Assembly: GCF_039522365.1 (NCBI RefSeq)
Contig: NZ_BAAADJ010000021.1
Coordinates: forward strand, 149,584-213,583
DNA: 64,000 nucleotides
Reading direction: 5' to 3'
From: Bacillus carboniphilus
GTDB lineage: Bacteria; Bacillota; Bacilli; Bacillales; JC228
Shown: positions 44,778 to 53,088 of the stretch, piece by piece
How positions within the stretch are numbered: position 1 is the stretch's first letter
Layout: each line of letters opens with the position of its first letter
Program-made: the position numbers and the translations under genes
The notes under the pieces: model-generated
Told to the model about the DNA's origin: nothing
The model's database searches: none
Seen by the model: only the letters and a program-made list of their open reading frames with translations

Positions 44778-45680
44778 TCAATGTGTATAGGTTAGTCTAG
44801 TGACCATACCACCAAGTGCTTCTCCATTATTTGATTGATGAAAAGTTCTCGTACCGTTCACGGGCCAAATACCAGGGTTGTTTGTTATAAATTCTACATC
44901 CTTTCTTTTACCAGACGCTAAGCTTATTGTATCATCGTAAAGGTTTTTTCTCTTAAATCCATCTACTTCCACAACTTTAAAGCTATGTCCATGTATATGC
45001 ATAGAGTGTGGTGAGCTAGTTTTGTTAATAAATCTGACTCTGACTTTCTCACCAAGCCGAACATTCATTGGAGTAGTTGTGGGAAAGCTTTTTCCATTTA
45101 AAGTGAAAAAATTCGGTTGTAAATCAAATTTATTAGGTTTATATACCCCAGGCACCACTTTGCCTAATTCAGGTTGTTCAATTTGCCATTGTTGAACGAA
45201 CAAAGTAAAGTCTCTGTCTGGAATGAAGTCTTGAGTTATATATTCTTGCTTCGGTAAAACGATAAAAGCTCCAACTAATCCAAGATTTGACTGAAAGTCA
45301 TGGGTGGAGTGATAAAAAAAGGTTCCACTTTTCCAGGCTTGAAATTTATAGGTGTATGATTGTCCGGGTTGGATGGTTGGTGTTGGTTCGATAGCAGGAT
45401 TACCATCCTCAGTATTAGGTTTAGGAAGACCATGAACATGTAGGGCTGTGGGGTGGTCCATTCTATTCTCAACTTCTAGATAAACCCACTCATCTTGGTT
45501 AACGACAATTACCGGTCCAGGTGTTGTGTCATTATAACCTAGGGCATCAATTGCGACATTAGATAAGATATTATGCTTAATTGGATGTGCAATAAGCTTG
45601 AAATATCTAAAATTTTGACCGGTTTGAAATTCAGCAATTTTTCCATCTGGAATTACCAATCTATTCTCCCAATCCTTCAT
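44778..45680 (-). CDS. Two-domain multicopper-oxidase-like protein lacking the type-1 copper cysteine
   Basis: 300 residues, two cupredoxin domains. HVHGLPKPN (residues 81-89) and HSMHIHGHSF (225-234) keep the trinuclear-site pattern. YHSTHDF (123-129) departs from H-x-H, and the C-terminal site reads FHQSNNGEALGGM where active oxidases have H-C-H and a second His. Type-1 Cys is therefore absent and electron entry should fail. No signal peptide. GGTATCCCT before the ATG is a modest ribosome site. A copper-binding or structural role (for example spore-coat) is possible. Confidence 0.85.
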   Translation of the reverse strand: MKDWENRLVIPDGKIAEFQTGQNFRYFKLIAHPIKHNILSNVAIDALGYNDTTPGPVIVVNQDEWVYLEVENRMDHPTALHVHGLPKPNTEDGNPAIEPTPTIQPGQSYTYKFQAWKSGTFFYHSTHDFQSNLGLVGAFIVLPKQEYITQDFIPDRDFTLFVQQWQIEQPELGKVVPGVYKPNKFDLQPNFFTLNGKSFPTTTPMNVRLGEKVRVRFINKTSSPHSMHIHGHSFKVVEVDGFKRKNLYDDTISLASGKRKDVEFITNNPGIWPVNGTRTFHQSNNGEALGGMVTRLTYTH

Positions 45681-45743
45681 AGGGATACCTCCGTGTTTTT
45701 AAGTTCATTCTTATCATGTTATTCAAACAACGGGCTGGATTGT

Positions 45744-45779
45744 GCAAAAAAAATAGGGACGTCACATGGACGACCCCTA
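45744..45779 (-). terminator. Terminator of the minus-strand lipoprotein gene
   Basis: On the minus strand TAGGGGTCGTC pairs with GACGTCCCTA around ATGT, followed by eight T. Confidence 0.8.
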
Positions 45780-46697
45780 TAATACTTTACCTTGTTCAAC
45801 TTTTATTGACCAAGACTCTCCTGCATCCTCACTAACATACAGACTGTTTTTAAAGGTATAAAACCAAATCTCATCTGAGTTTGTAGGATTCATTGCCATG
45901 TATTGGATGGCATCTTCTTTTAATTCAACTCTTCCTATTTCTATTGTTTCCTTAGCTTCTAGATTGTAAGTCGAAAGTGTTGACGTATTCCCTAAATAGC
46001 TTGAGAAATAAAGTTTATCTTTAGCAAAATAAATAGAGGTAATCGGACTTTTACTTGCAAACTGATTAAATTGTTTCCCATTGTCTCCAGAAATAAATAA
46101 GCCATTTGTAGTTAATAATGCAACTTTATTAGAATCTGCTGGATGGGTAGCTATACCCGTAATTGAGTCTAATGGAATCCCATTACTAGAACTACTACTC
46201 CAGTCATTTGTTTTACCATCATTATAGTAAATTCCAGGTTCAATACTTAAATTTTCATGTGGTTGCACTGCATAGATAGCACCAGTTTCATAACTGGATG
46301 CTACATAATGGAAATCGATGGCACCATAGTATTTCATCTTTTCTATTGTCTTTCCCTCATCCAAACTTTTGATAATTCCGAATGGATTTTTAAAGTTGGT
46401 ACCCTCCTCAGGATGTCCACTTGCATAAAATCCATCTTTAAAAGGTGAAAAACCCATATAATCATGATTATTTATTGTTGTTTCAAACCATTGACCGTCT
46501 TTCAATTTTAACAGACCATCATGAGTAGCTAAAAATAAGTCACTTTGGCCTCCGGGGAAACCAATTCCGTGAACATGGTCAATAGATGGGTTTTCAATTT
46601 TTGAAAAGTATTCTCCTTTATTACTGGAATTATTACTAGCGCAACCCACTAGGAAGACAGGTAATAACAATAGTAAATATAACTTCTTAATATACAC
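45777..46697 (-). CDS. BNR/beta-propeller-like lipoprotein (F510_1955-type)
   Basis: 306 residues from a GTG at 46697 behind GGAGGAA. Lipobox FLVGCAS. Contains IDHVHGIGF, DLFLATHDGLLKL, GLFISGDNGKQF and SLYVSEDAGESWS, short Asp-box repeats of a sialidase-like propeller. The family is labelled glycosylhydrolase-like in databases as I recall, but no catalytic residues are evident; its genes often lie in copper or arsenic loci. It needs lipidation. Confidence 0.75.
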   Translation of the reverse strand: MYIKKLYLLLLLPVFLVGCASNNSSNKGEYFSKIENPSIDHVHGIGFPGGQSDLFLATHDGLLKLKDGQWFETTINNHDYMGFSPFKDGFYASGHPEEGTNFKNPFGIIKSLDEGKTIEKMKYYGAIDFHYVASSYETGAIYAVQPHENLSIEPGIYYNDGKTNDWSSSSSNGIPLDSITGIATHPADSNKVALLTTNGLFISGDNGKQFNQFASKSPITSIYFAKDKLYFSSYLGNTSTLSTYNLEAKETIEIGRVELKEDAIQYMAMNPTNSDEIWFYTFKNSLYVSEDAGESWSIKVEQGKVL

Positions 46698-47012
46698 TCT
46701 TTATTCCTCCGATCTTGATTTGAGAAAAGGGTTATTGCAATAGAACCTTTTGTTTTGCTGAAATTTTCCATCATTCGTATTGAAATGAAGGTTCTCACTT
46801 TACTTAATAGTTAATTTGAGTATTTTGTGCTCCTTCTAATCAATAGAATAAAGATAAGTTAAAAACACTATTAGTTTATAGATAAATTGTGGAGATTTAA
46901 TGAAGATTTGAGAATTTTATTATGCTCAATAACACTCCTTCATATTTTCTTCAAATTTCTATGATACCCTGTATATAATTGATATTTAAAAAATTGAAAG
47001 GTGAATTATTTC
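46698..47012. other. Divergent intergenic region with regulatory signals
   Basis: 315 bases. Holds the two 11-bp units at 46890 and a TATAAT at about 46974 ahead of the ccdA-like gene. No ORF or RNA recognised. Confidence 0.4.
46890..46911 (+). promoter_or_regulatory. Candidate response-regulator repeat (two 11-bp units)
   Basis: TGGAGATTTAA (46890-46900) and TGAAGATTTGA (46901-46911), head to tail, about 65 bases upstream of the likely -10 of the ccdA-like gene. Confidence 0.4.
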
Positions 47013-47750
47013 ATGATGTATGAGTTGATTAGTAAATTTAGTAATCTATTAAGCGAACCTTTTCTATCTCTTTTTAATAGTACACAGAGTATTCCACTTC
47101 TAGCTGCACTCATGCTAGGTATTGTTGGTGCATTAGCTCCTTGTCAATTCACAGCCAATCTTGGAGCTATTACCATCTATGGAAATAAGTCTATTCAAAA
47201 GAGGATTCCATTATCTGAGGTTTTACTCTTTATTCTTGGTAAGGTGGTTGTATTTTCTGGTTTAGGATTTGCGGTATGGTTACTAGGATATGAGTTTCAG
47301 CAATCGTTGACACTCTATTTTCCATGGGTTCGAAAAATAGTGGGGCCAATGTTAATATTGATTGGTTTGTTTATGGTCGGCTTATTTACGTTTAAATGGA
47401 CCGTAACATTAGGTAAGATACCAGAAAAATTCACTTCAAAAGGTAAGCTTGGTGCATTTCTGTTAGGGATAAGCTTCTCTCTTGGATTCTGTCCAACTAT
47501 GTTTGTTCTATTCTTTGTAACGCTGATGCCGATGGTCTTATCTGTTTCGTACGGTGCGGTTTTACCTCCTATCTTTGCATTAGGAACCTCTATACCTTTA
47601 TTACTAGTTATATTTCTTATTTGGTATTTTGAACTTAGTGGTAAGAACACTATGAAAAAGGGGAGAAAGATTGGATCCATTATTCAAAAAGTGGCGGGGT
47701 GGATATTGATTATCATCGGAATATTAGACACATTGACTTACTGGGTATAG
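47013..47750 (+). CDS. CcdA/DsbD-like thiol-disulfide membrane protein
   Basis: 245 residues from ATG 47013 (GAAAGGTGA eight bases ahead; GTG 47001 overlaps that site). Six membrane segments. The paired redox cysteines of CcdA are present: GIVGALAPCQF in TM1 and LGFCPTMFVLF in TM4. CcdA passes reductant from thioredoxin across the membrane for cytochrome c maturation or for reducing extracytoplasmic copper-protein cysteines. Database labels may place it in the broader TauE/SafE or LysE groups. Confidence 0.82.
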   Translation: MMYELISKFSNLLSEPFLSLFNSTQSIPLLAALMLGIVGALAPCQFTANLGAITIYGNKSIQKRIPLSEVLLFILGKVVVFSGLGFAVWLLGYEFQQSLTLYFPWVRKIVGPMLILIGLFMVGLFTFKWTVTLGKIPEKFTSKGKLGAFLLGISFSLGFCPTMFVLFFVTLMPMVLSVSYGAVLPPIFALGTSIPLLLVIFLIWYFELSGKNTMKKGRKIGSIIQKVAGWILIIIGILDTLTYWV

Positions 47751-47799
47751 ACTATTTTTAAAGAATTATAATACACAAAAAATGAGATGGAGAGTCATT

Positions 47800-48681
47800 A
47801 TGGGAAATTGTTATCTTGTTCGTGGACCTCAGGTTATGAAAGATTTTAGAAATAGCTTTAACACATTAGCCGAATCGGTCTTTGGTATTAACTTCGAAAA
47901 CTGGTACAAAGCAGGTTTCTGGACTGATAAATATGAACCTTTCTCTTTTGTAGAAGGGAATCGTGTGATTGCAAACGTATCTGTTAATAGGGTTGATTTG
48001 ACTATTGATTATGAAAAGGTAAGAGGGCTTCAAATTGGAACGGTCATGACCCATCAGGACTACCGAAATCAAGGTCTTTCTAAACAACTTATGAACCTTG
48101 TATTGGAGGCGTACGAAGGGCAATATGATGTGATGTATTTATTTGCGAATCAAACGGTGTTAGATTTTTATCCAAAGTTTGGATTTAATAGAGTAGAAGA
48201 AATTCAGTTTTTTCTGGATGACATTCCGATGAAAAAGAAGAAAGCTAATGTTAGAAAATTGGACTTTAGTAACCAACATGACATCCAATTTCTTTACCAA
48301 TTTGCGAGTAAGAGACTGCCCGTTTCTAGTAGATTTGGTACGATCCATACTGCTGAGCTAATAATGTTCTATGCTCTAAATGTATTTTCAGATCACTTCT
48401 ATTACCTGGAAGAAGAGAATACGGTGGTCCTATTTATTCAAGATAAAGATCAATTGGAAATATACGATGTGATTAGTCCAGTTAACGTCAATTTAGAGAG
48501 GATAATGAGCCATATCTGTTCACCTGAGACCAAAAGGGTGTTATTTTATTTTACACCCGATACAGAAAGCTTATTGATTCAGTCTATACCATTCAAAGGC
48601 GATGAAGTGTTATTTGTTAAAACAGCCGCTAATTTTACGTGGCCTCAGCATGTAAAACATCCTATCACATCACAAGCATAA
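47800..48681 (+). CDS. GNAT family N-acetyltransferase
   Basis: 293 residues from ATG 47800 (GGAGAG at 47788-47793). The GNAT acetyl-CoA motif is IGTVMTHQDYRNQGLSKQLMNLVLEA, followed by MYLFANQTVLDFYPKFGF. A 150-residue second half makes it longer than single-domain GNATs and similar in plan to Eis-type enzymes. The substrate is unknown. Confidence 0.87.
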   Translation: MGNCYLVRGPQVMKDFRNSFNTLAESVFGINFENWYKAGFWTDKYEPFSFVEGNRVIANVSVNRVDLTIDYEKVRGLQIGTVMTHQDYRNQGLSKQLMNLVLEAYEGQYDVMYLFANQTVLDFYPKFGFNRVEEIQFFLDDIPMKKKKANVRKLDFSNQHDIQFLYQFASKRLPVSSRFGTIHTAELIMFYALNVFSDHFYYLEEENTVVLFIQDKDQLEIYDVISPVNVNLERIMSHICSPETKRVLFYFTPDTESLLIQSIPFKGDEVLFVKTAANFTWPQHVKHPITSQA

Positions 48682-48748
48682 AAGAATAATTTCTTGAAAA
48701 GGACTTTTGTTCATACAAATAGAAATAAAGATTATAGGGGGATGAGGG

Positions 48749-50203
48749 ATGAAAATAATCTTTATTTCTATTGGATTTATTTTTTTGATTTTTATTGTAG
48801 TTACGATTTTTAACACATTCACAACAAAGTCGGTTCAACCAACTGCAGAACCAACTGATATTTCCATCGATCAAGAAGCAGCACTTAAACGTTTTTCCAC
48901 TGCACTAACCTACCAAACGATTTCCTACCAAGACCGAACAAAATTCAATTTTGAAGAGTTTGATCAATTTATTACCCTTCTAGAAGAAAGCTATCCTGAA
49001 GTTCACCAACAATTAGAAAGAGAAAAGGTCAATCAATATTCCCTTATTTACTTATGGAAGGGAACAGACTCCACTCAAAAGCCTATCGGATTTACAAGTC
49101 ATTACGATGTAGTACCTGTACTAGAAGGAACTGAAAATAACTGGGAGCAACCACCCTTTAGTGGGAATGTTGTTGATGGTGTTATTTGGGGACGAGGAAC
49201 ACTTGATGACAAACTTGGAGTGATTGGACTTTTAGAGGCTGTTGATTATCTCTTAGAACAAGACTATCAACCAACTAGAGATGTGTACTTTATGTTTGGC
49301 TTTGATGAAGAAATAGGTGGAGACCAAGGAGCTAAAGCAATTGTAGAAACATTAAAGAATCGTGGGGTAACATTTGAATTTATTTTAGATGAAGGTGGCG
49401 CGATTGTAGAAAATATGGTTCCTGGTGTCTCGAATCCAGTTGGTGTTGTTGGAATATCTGAAAAAGGATCTGCAACTGCGGAACTTATGATTGAAGGTAG
49501 TGGTGGACACTCATCACAGCCAGAAGACCGAACAAATATTGGTCGGATTGCACGGGCTATCGCTAGGCTTGAAGAAAAGCAATTCAAAGCTGATTTAAGA
49601 GGGCCAGGGGAAGAGCTATTCGAATATGTCGCACCTGAAATGAACTTCGGAATGAAATATGTATTTGCAAATAAGTTCTTGTTTGAACCTATTATTGAAA
49701 AAATCCTGCTGCAACAGCCTGCTTCTGCAGCCATGATTCGAACTACGATTGCTCCTACGATATTTCAAGCGGGTGAGCAGTACAATGCTCTTCCTGAAAA
49801 AGCAACAGCATTTGTTAATCTTCGAATTATGCCGGGTGAACCTTTAGAAGAGGTAAAAGATTTTATCGTAGATACGATCGATGATAAAGGCATAAAAGTG
49901 AGTATTTCTGGAAGTGAAGCTTCCAATGTCTCATCATCAAACAGTAAGGCGTTTCAATCCATTCAACAGGCTGCAAGAAATGTGTATGGAGATGTAGTTA
50001 TTGCTCCTTATCTGATGTTTGCGGGTTCTGATGCTAAACATTACGAAGCGATTTCTGAGAATACGTATCGTTTTCTTCCTGTAAAATTAACTTCTGAGGA
50101 CTTACAAAGAATGCATGGTACCAATGAGCAAATAAGTATAGAGAATTATATAAATGCCATTAAGTTTTACGTAGAAATGATTAGACTCTCAAATAAAATG
50201 TAA
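48749..50203 (+). CDS. M20 family metallopeptidase (carboxypeptidase S-like), membrane-anchored
   Basis: 484 residues. One N-terminal helix (residues 3-22) anchors it outside. Metal ligands: GFTSHYDVVP (His, Asp), GRGTLDDK, GFDEEIGG (catalytic Glu), FILDEGGA, and a late His in FAGSDAKHYEA. Dimerisation domain in the middle (GGHSSQPEDRTNIG). Cleaves C-terminal residues or amidated amino acids. GGGGGATGAGGG before ATG. Confidence 0.9.
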   Translation: MKIIFISIGFIFLIFIVVTIFNTFTTKSVQPTAEPTDISIDQEAALKRFSTALTYQTISYQDRTKFNFEEFDQFITLLEESYPEVHQQLEREKVNQYSLIYLWKGTDSTQKPIGFTSHYDVVPVLEGTENNWEQPPFSGNVVDGVIWGRGTLDDKLGVIGLLEAVDYLLEQDYQPTRDVYFMFGFDEEIGGDQGAKAIVETLKNRGVTFEFILDEGGAIVENMVPGVSNPVGVVGISEKGSATAELMIEGSGGHSSQPEDRTNIGRIARAIARLEEKQFKADLRGPGEELFEYVAPEMNFGMKYVFANKFLFEPIIEKILLQQPASAAMIRTTIAPTIFQAGEQYNALPEKATAFVNLRIMPGEPLEEVKDFIVDTIDDKGIKVSISGSEASNVSSSNSKAFQSIQQAARNVYGDVVIAPYLMFAGSDAKHYEAISENTYRFLPVKLTSEDLQRMHGTNEQISIENYINAIKFYVEMIRLSNKM

Positions 50204-50213
50204 TTTTTTCAGT

Positions 50214-50252
50214 AAGAACAGCTCTTTTTTGAGTTGTTCTTTTTATTTTTTT
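50214..50252 (+). terminator. Rho-independent terminator
   Basis: AAGAACAGCTC (50214-50224) pairs with GAGTTGTTCTT (50231-50241), one wobble, then T-rich tail. Confidence 0.8.
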
Positions 50253-50305
50253 AGACTATTTGAAATAATATTGGAATATGTTAGACTATATCGTAAAATA
50301 TACCC

Positions 50306-50324
50306 TATCCCCGTATGGGGGATA
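50306..50324 (+). promoter_or_regulatory. CsoR-family operator upstream of csoR2/MATE
   Basis: TATCCCCGTATGGGGGATA (50306-50324) is a near-perfect dyad. Its half-sites are TATCCCC rather than ATACCCC, so it should be read by a different family member, most simply the protein encoded 24 bases downstream. Confidence 0.7.
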
Positions 50325-50347
50325 ATGTAGACTGAGGAGCTGAATAT

Positions 50348-50617
50348 ATGGGTCATCTACATCCACATCGAAAACAAGTTGTAAATAGGCTAGCCATTAT
50401 TGAAGGGCATGTCCGATCCGTAAAGGAGATGGCTTCTAATGATAGGGAATGTAGTGATTTATTAGTTCAGCTAGGAGCTATACGTTCAGCAATTGACAAG
50501 TGTGCCAAGTTAATATTAAAGGATCATTTGGAGGGATGCGTACAGAAAGCTATCAGTGAAGGGGATGAGAAGGTTATTAGGGATTTTAATAGGGCAATAG
50601 ATACATATTTAAAATAG
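50348..50617 (+). CDS. CsoR/RcnR-family metal-sensitive repressor (third in window)
   Basis: 89 residues. N-terminal GHLHPHRK adds His near residue 3-6; then Cys in RECSDLLVQLGAIR, and His plus Cys in LKDHLEGC. The C-H-C set equals copper CsoR, and the extra N-terminal His recalls RcnR/CzrA-type nickel, cobalt or zinc sites. Which metal or aldehyde is sensed cannot be decided. Adjacent to a MATE exporter, ten bases downstream. GAGGAGC before the ATG. Confidence 0.85.
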   Translation: MGHLHPHRKQVVNRLAIIEGHVRSVKEMASNDRECSDLLVQLGAIRSAIDKCAKLILKDHLEGCVQKAISEGDEKVIRDFNRAIDTYLK

Positions 50618-50629
50618 GGGCTGAACGTG

Positions 50630-51988
50630 ATGAGTATAAAACTAGGGGATCATAAAGTTATTATGACAATCCTTACTTTGGCCTTACCAGCAGTGATAGA
50701 TAACTTTTTTCAAACAATCCTTGGCTTTGTAGATACGTTCTTTGTAGCCAAAATTGGGCTAGAAGAAGTAACAGCTGTTGGAGTGGCCAATACAATTATT
50801 GCTGTTTACTTAGCGATTCTAATGGCAGTAGGGGTATCGGTAAACGTCTACGTGGCTAAGTATTTGGGTGCTGGAGATAAGGAGAAAGCCAACAAAGTGG
50901 CAACTCAATCTATTCAGCTAGCCATTGTATTGGGCTTATTGTTAGGATTTATCTCTCTCGTTTTTGCAAAGCCACTATTAACTTTAATGGGATTGGAACT
51001 TGCCGTTTTAGATAAAAGCGTCCTCTATTTCCAAGTTGTTTCATTCCCGACTATATTAATCTCTTTAATGCTTATAATGAGTAGCATTTTAAGAGGGGCA
51101 AAAGATACTAAAACACCTATGAAAATAAGTATAGTGGTTAATCTTTTAAACATTGTACTAGATTATATTTTAATTTTTGGCTTCCTATTCATTCCTTCGT
51201 TAGGACTTCTTGGTGCTGCCTTGGCAACAGTATTAGCTAGGTTAATAGGTGTTATTTTACTTAGTTACTATCTATATAAACCAAGAATGATACAAATTAA
51301 AGACCTTATAAAAATTGATTACCAGCTATACAGAGAAATGATCTCTTTATCTATACCTGCCATGGGTGAAAGGTTAGCAATGAGATTGGGGCAGGTACTT
51401 TACTTTGGAATGATTGTCTATATTGGTACCAAAATATTTGCTGCACATCAAATTGCAGGAAATATTGAAATCATTTCATATATGATTGGCTATGGTTTTG
51501 CGACGGCTGGTACTACATTGGTTAGCCAATCTTTAGGGGCAAATGCCTTTGATGAGGCTCAAAAAATAGGGACCTATTGTGTTGGTTTGAGCGTAGGGGT
51601 AATGAGTGTAGTAGGTGTCATTCTTTTCTTTGGCGGTGAATGGCTTGGTTCACTTTTCACAACAGATCAAGAAGCCATAAAGAATATAGGGATTGCACTA
51701 CGAGTAGATGCTTTTATTCAACCAATATTAGCAGTAGTGTTGGTGTTAACAGGAATCTATCAAGGCGCTGAGAATGCCAAAACACCATTCTATTTAACAG
51801 CTATTGGTATTTGGGTTATCAGAACGGTTGGAGTTTATGTGCTAGGGGTTTATTTTGGCCTCGGAATTCTAGGAATCTGGCTATCTATCGGATTAGATAA
51901 TTTGTTTAGAGCGGTTTTCTTAGGTAAAAATTTTATGAGCGGAAAATGGTTACAACTAATAAAAAAGAAAAGCTTAAAAGCGAGCTAG
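50630..51988 (+). CDS. MATE family efflux transporter
   Basis: 452 residues from ATG 50630 (or GTG 50627, 453 residues). Twelve membrane segments in two MatE halves: LPAVIDNFFQTILGFVDTFFVA in the first, IPAMGERLAMRLGQVLYFGM in the second. MATE pumps export drugs or organic cations with Na+ or H+. Being directly behind a CsoR-family gene is unusual and suggests induction by a metal or electrophile. Confidence 0.9.
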   Translation: MSIKLGDHKVIMTILTLALPAVIDNFFQTILGFVDTFFVAKIGLEEVTAVGVANTIIAVYLAILMAVGVSVNVYVAKYLGAGDKEKANKVATQSIQLAIVLGLLLGFISLVFAKPLLTLMGLELAVLDKSVLYFQVVSFPTILISLMLIMSSILRGAKDTKTPMKISIVVNLLNIVLDYILIFGFLFIPSLGLLGAALATVLARLIGVILLSYYLYKPRMIQIKDLIKIDYQLYREMISLSIPAMGERLAMRLGQVLYFGMIVYIGTKIFAAHQIAGNIEIISYMIGYGFATAGTTLVSQSLGANAFDEAQKIGTYCVGLSVGVMSVVGVILFFGGEWLGSLFTTDQEAIKNIGIALRVDAFIQPILAVVLVLTGIYQGAENAKTPFYLTAIGIWVIRTVGVYVLGVYFGLGILGIWLSIGLDNLFRAVFLGKNFMSGKWLQLIKKKSLKAS

Positions 51989-52000
51989 AAAAATCGGAAC

Positions 52001-52019
52001 GGCTTCCCAATGGGAAGCC
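52001..52019. terminator. Short bidirectional terminator
   Basis: GGCTTCCC (52001-52008) and GGGAAGCC (52012-52019) with a three-base loop between convergent genes. Confidence 0.7.
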
Positions 52020-52021
52020 CT

Positions 52022-52897
52022 TTAATATACGATGAGAGTGCCGACCATACCGCTTTCCTTATGTCCTGGAATTGTGCAATAAAATTGATAGGTTCCACTT
52101 TTTTGTGGAGTAAAGGTTAGTTGATTAGAGCTATTGGCTTTTGCATGAATGTGTAGATCTGCTTTTTGACCATGATTATGCTGGTTTGAAGGTGAATCCA
52201 TTTGGATTGATTTAATTTCTAAATCATGTTCAACTTGATCTGAATTGTGCAAAGTGAGTGTCACTTTTTTCCCTTTTTCAAGTTTTATTGTGGAGGGGGT
52301 GTAATTAAAATTATTAGTAGTAATAGTTAATGAATTTAAGTGTTGATGAGGTTCATCTGCTAGGTTATAGAGTTGTTTTTTCTCCAAGAATTGTCCACCC
52401 ATTAAAATTAAGACTATTACTACTACTATGAATAAGGGTTTTATTAACCACTTCCCATTGATTACCTTGCTATTTTCCCTAGTTTCACTTAATGCTAATA
52501 AAAGCAGAATGGAGCTTATAGTTAAAGTGAAGAATATCTTAATTAGAACAGTAGATTCCGCAATGGAAATCATCTCACCAAGCATTGCCCCCATCATGCC
52601 TCCCATAACGGCTGCCATGATCGATTCAATGGTTGGAAGTATTCCCATTTGAATTCCTATCATCAACCCTACTAAGACCGCTATCGAAAGAGAGAGTACC
52701 GTAGAGTAGAATAGATTTCCTTTATACGCTGCACCAAAAATAAGCCCTGCTGTTAATCCGACATTCATACCTATATACATGGCATACATCATGGCAGCCA
52801 TCTTTGAGAGTGTATGTTTAATCTTATAAACCATCCATGAATTGATAAGCAAGATGACCATACTTGAAAAAATGATATACCAGAAAAACAAGCTCAT
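52022..52897 (-). CDS. Membrane protein with C-terminal cupredoxin domain
   Basis: 291 residues. Six hydrophobic segments to about residue 172, with Met/Gly-rich helices (SIMAAVMGGMMGAMLGEM), then an extracellular cupredoxin domain. Its type-1 copper ligands are His in VEHDLEI, Cys in FYCTIPGHKESGM, and that His and Met. A His-containing loop (NQHNHGQKADLHIH) precedes. Electron-transfer or copper-handling role; the Met-rich helices could pass Cu+. Isolated minus-strand gene. Confidence 0.85.
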   Translation of the reverse strand: MSLFFWYIIFSSMVILLINSWMVYKIKHTLSKMAAMMYAMYIGMNVGLTAGLIFGAAYKGNLFYSTVLSLSIAVLVGLMIGIQMGILPTIESIMAAVMGGMMGAMLGEMISIAESTVLIKIFFTLTISSILLLLALSETRENSKVINGKWLIKPLFIVVVIVLILMGGQFLEKKQLYNLADEPHQHLNSLTITTNNFNYTPSTIKLEKGKKVTLTLHNSDQVEHDLEIKSIQMDSPSNQHNHGQKADLHIHAKANSSNQLTFTPQKSGTYQFYCTIPGHKESGMVGTLIVY

Positions 52898-53044
52898 CTG
52901 AACGCCTCCTTATTTGCTACAACATATGTCGGTCACAGACAAGCCATTCCATAAAAGTTTTTAAACAATTTACAGAAAAATTATAATATTCGGTATTTAC
53001 AAATTTATCTGAAAGCATTAACATTAAATGAAACAAACCCAAAT

Positions 53045-53061
53045 ATACTATAGAGGGGTAT
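53045..53061 (+). promoter_or_regulatory. Degenerate CsoR-type operator ahead of the PIG-L/Dpp operon
   Basis: ATACTATAGAGGGGTAT (53045-53061): the right half-site GGGGTAT is perfect, the left is mutated. TATACT (53044-53049) could be the -10. Confidence 0.35.
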
Positions 53062-53088
53062 TGTATAACATAAGAGGAGTGGTTATGG

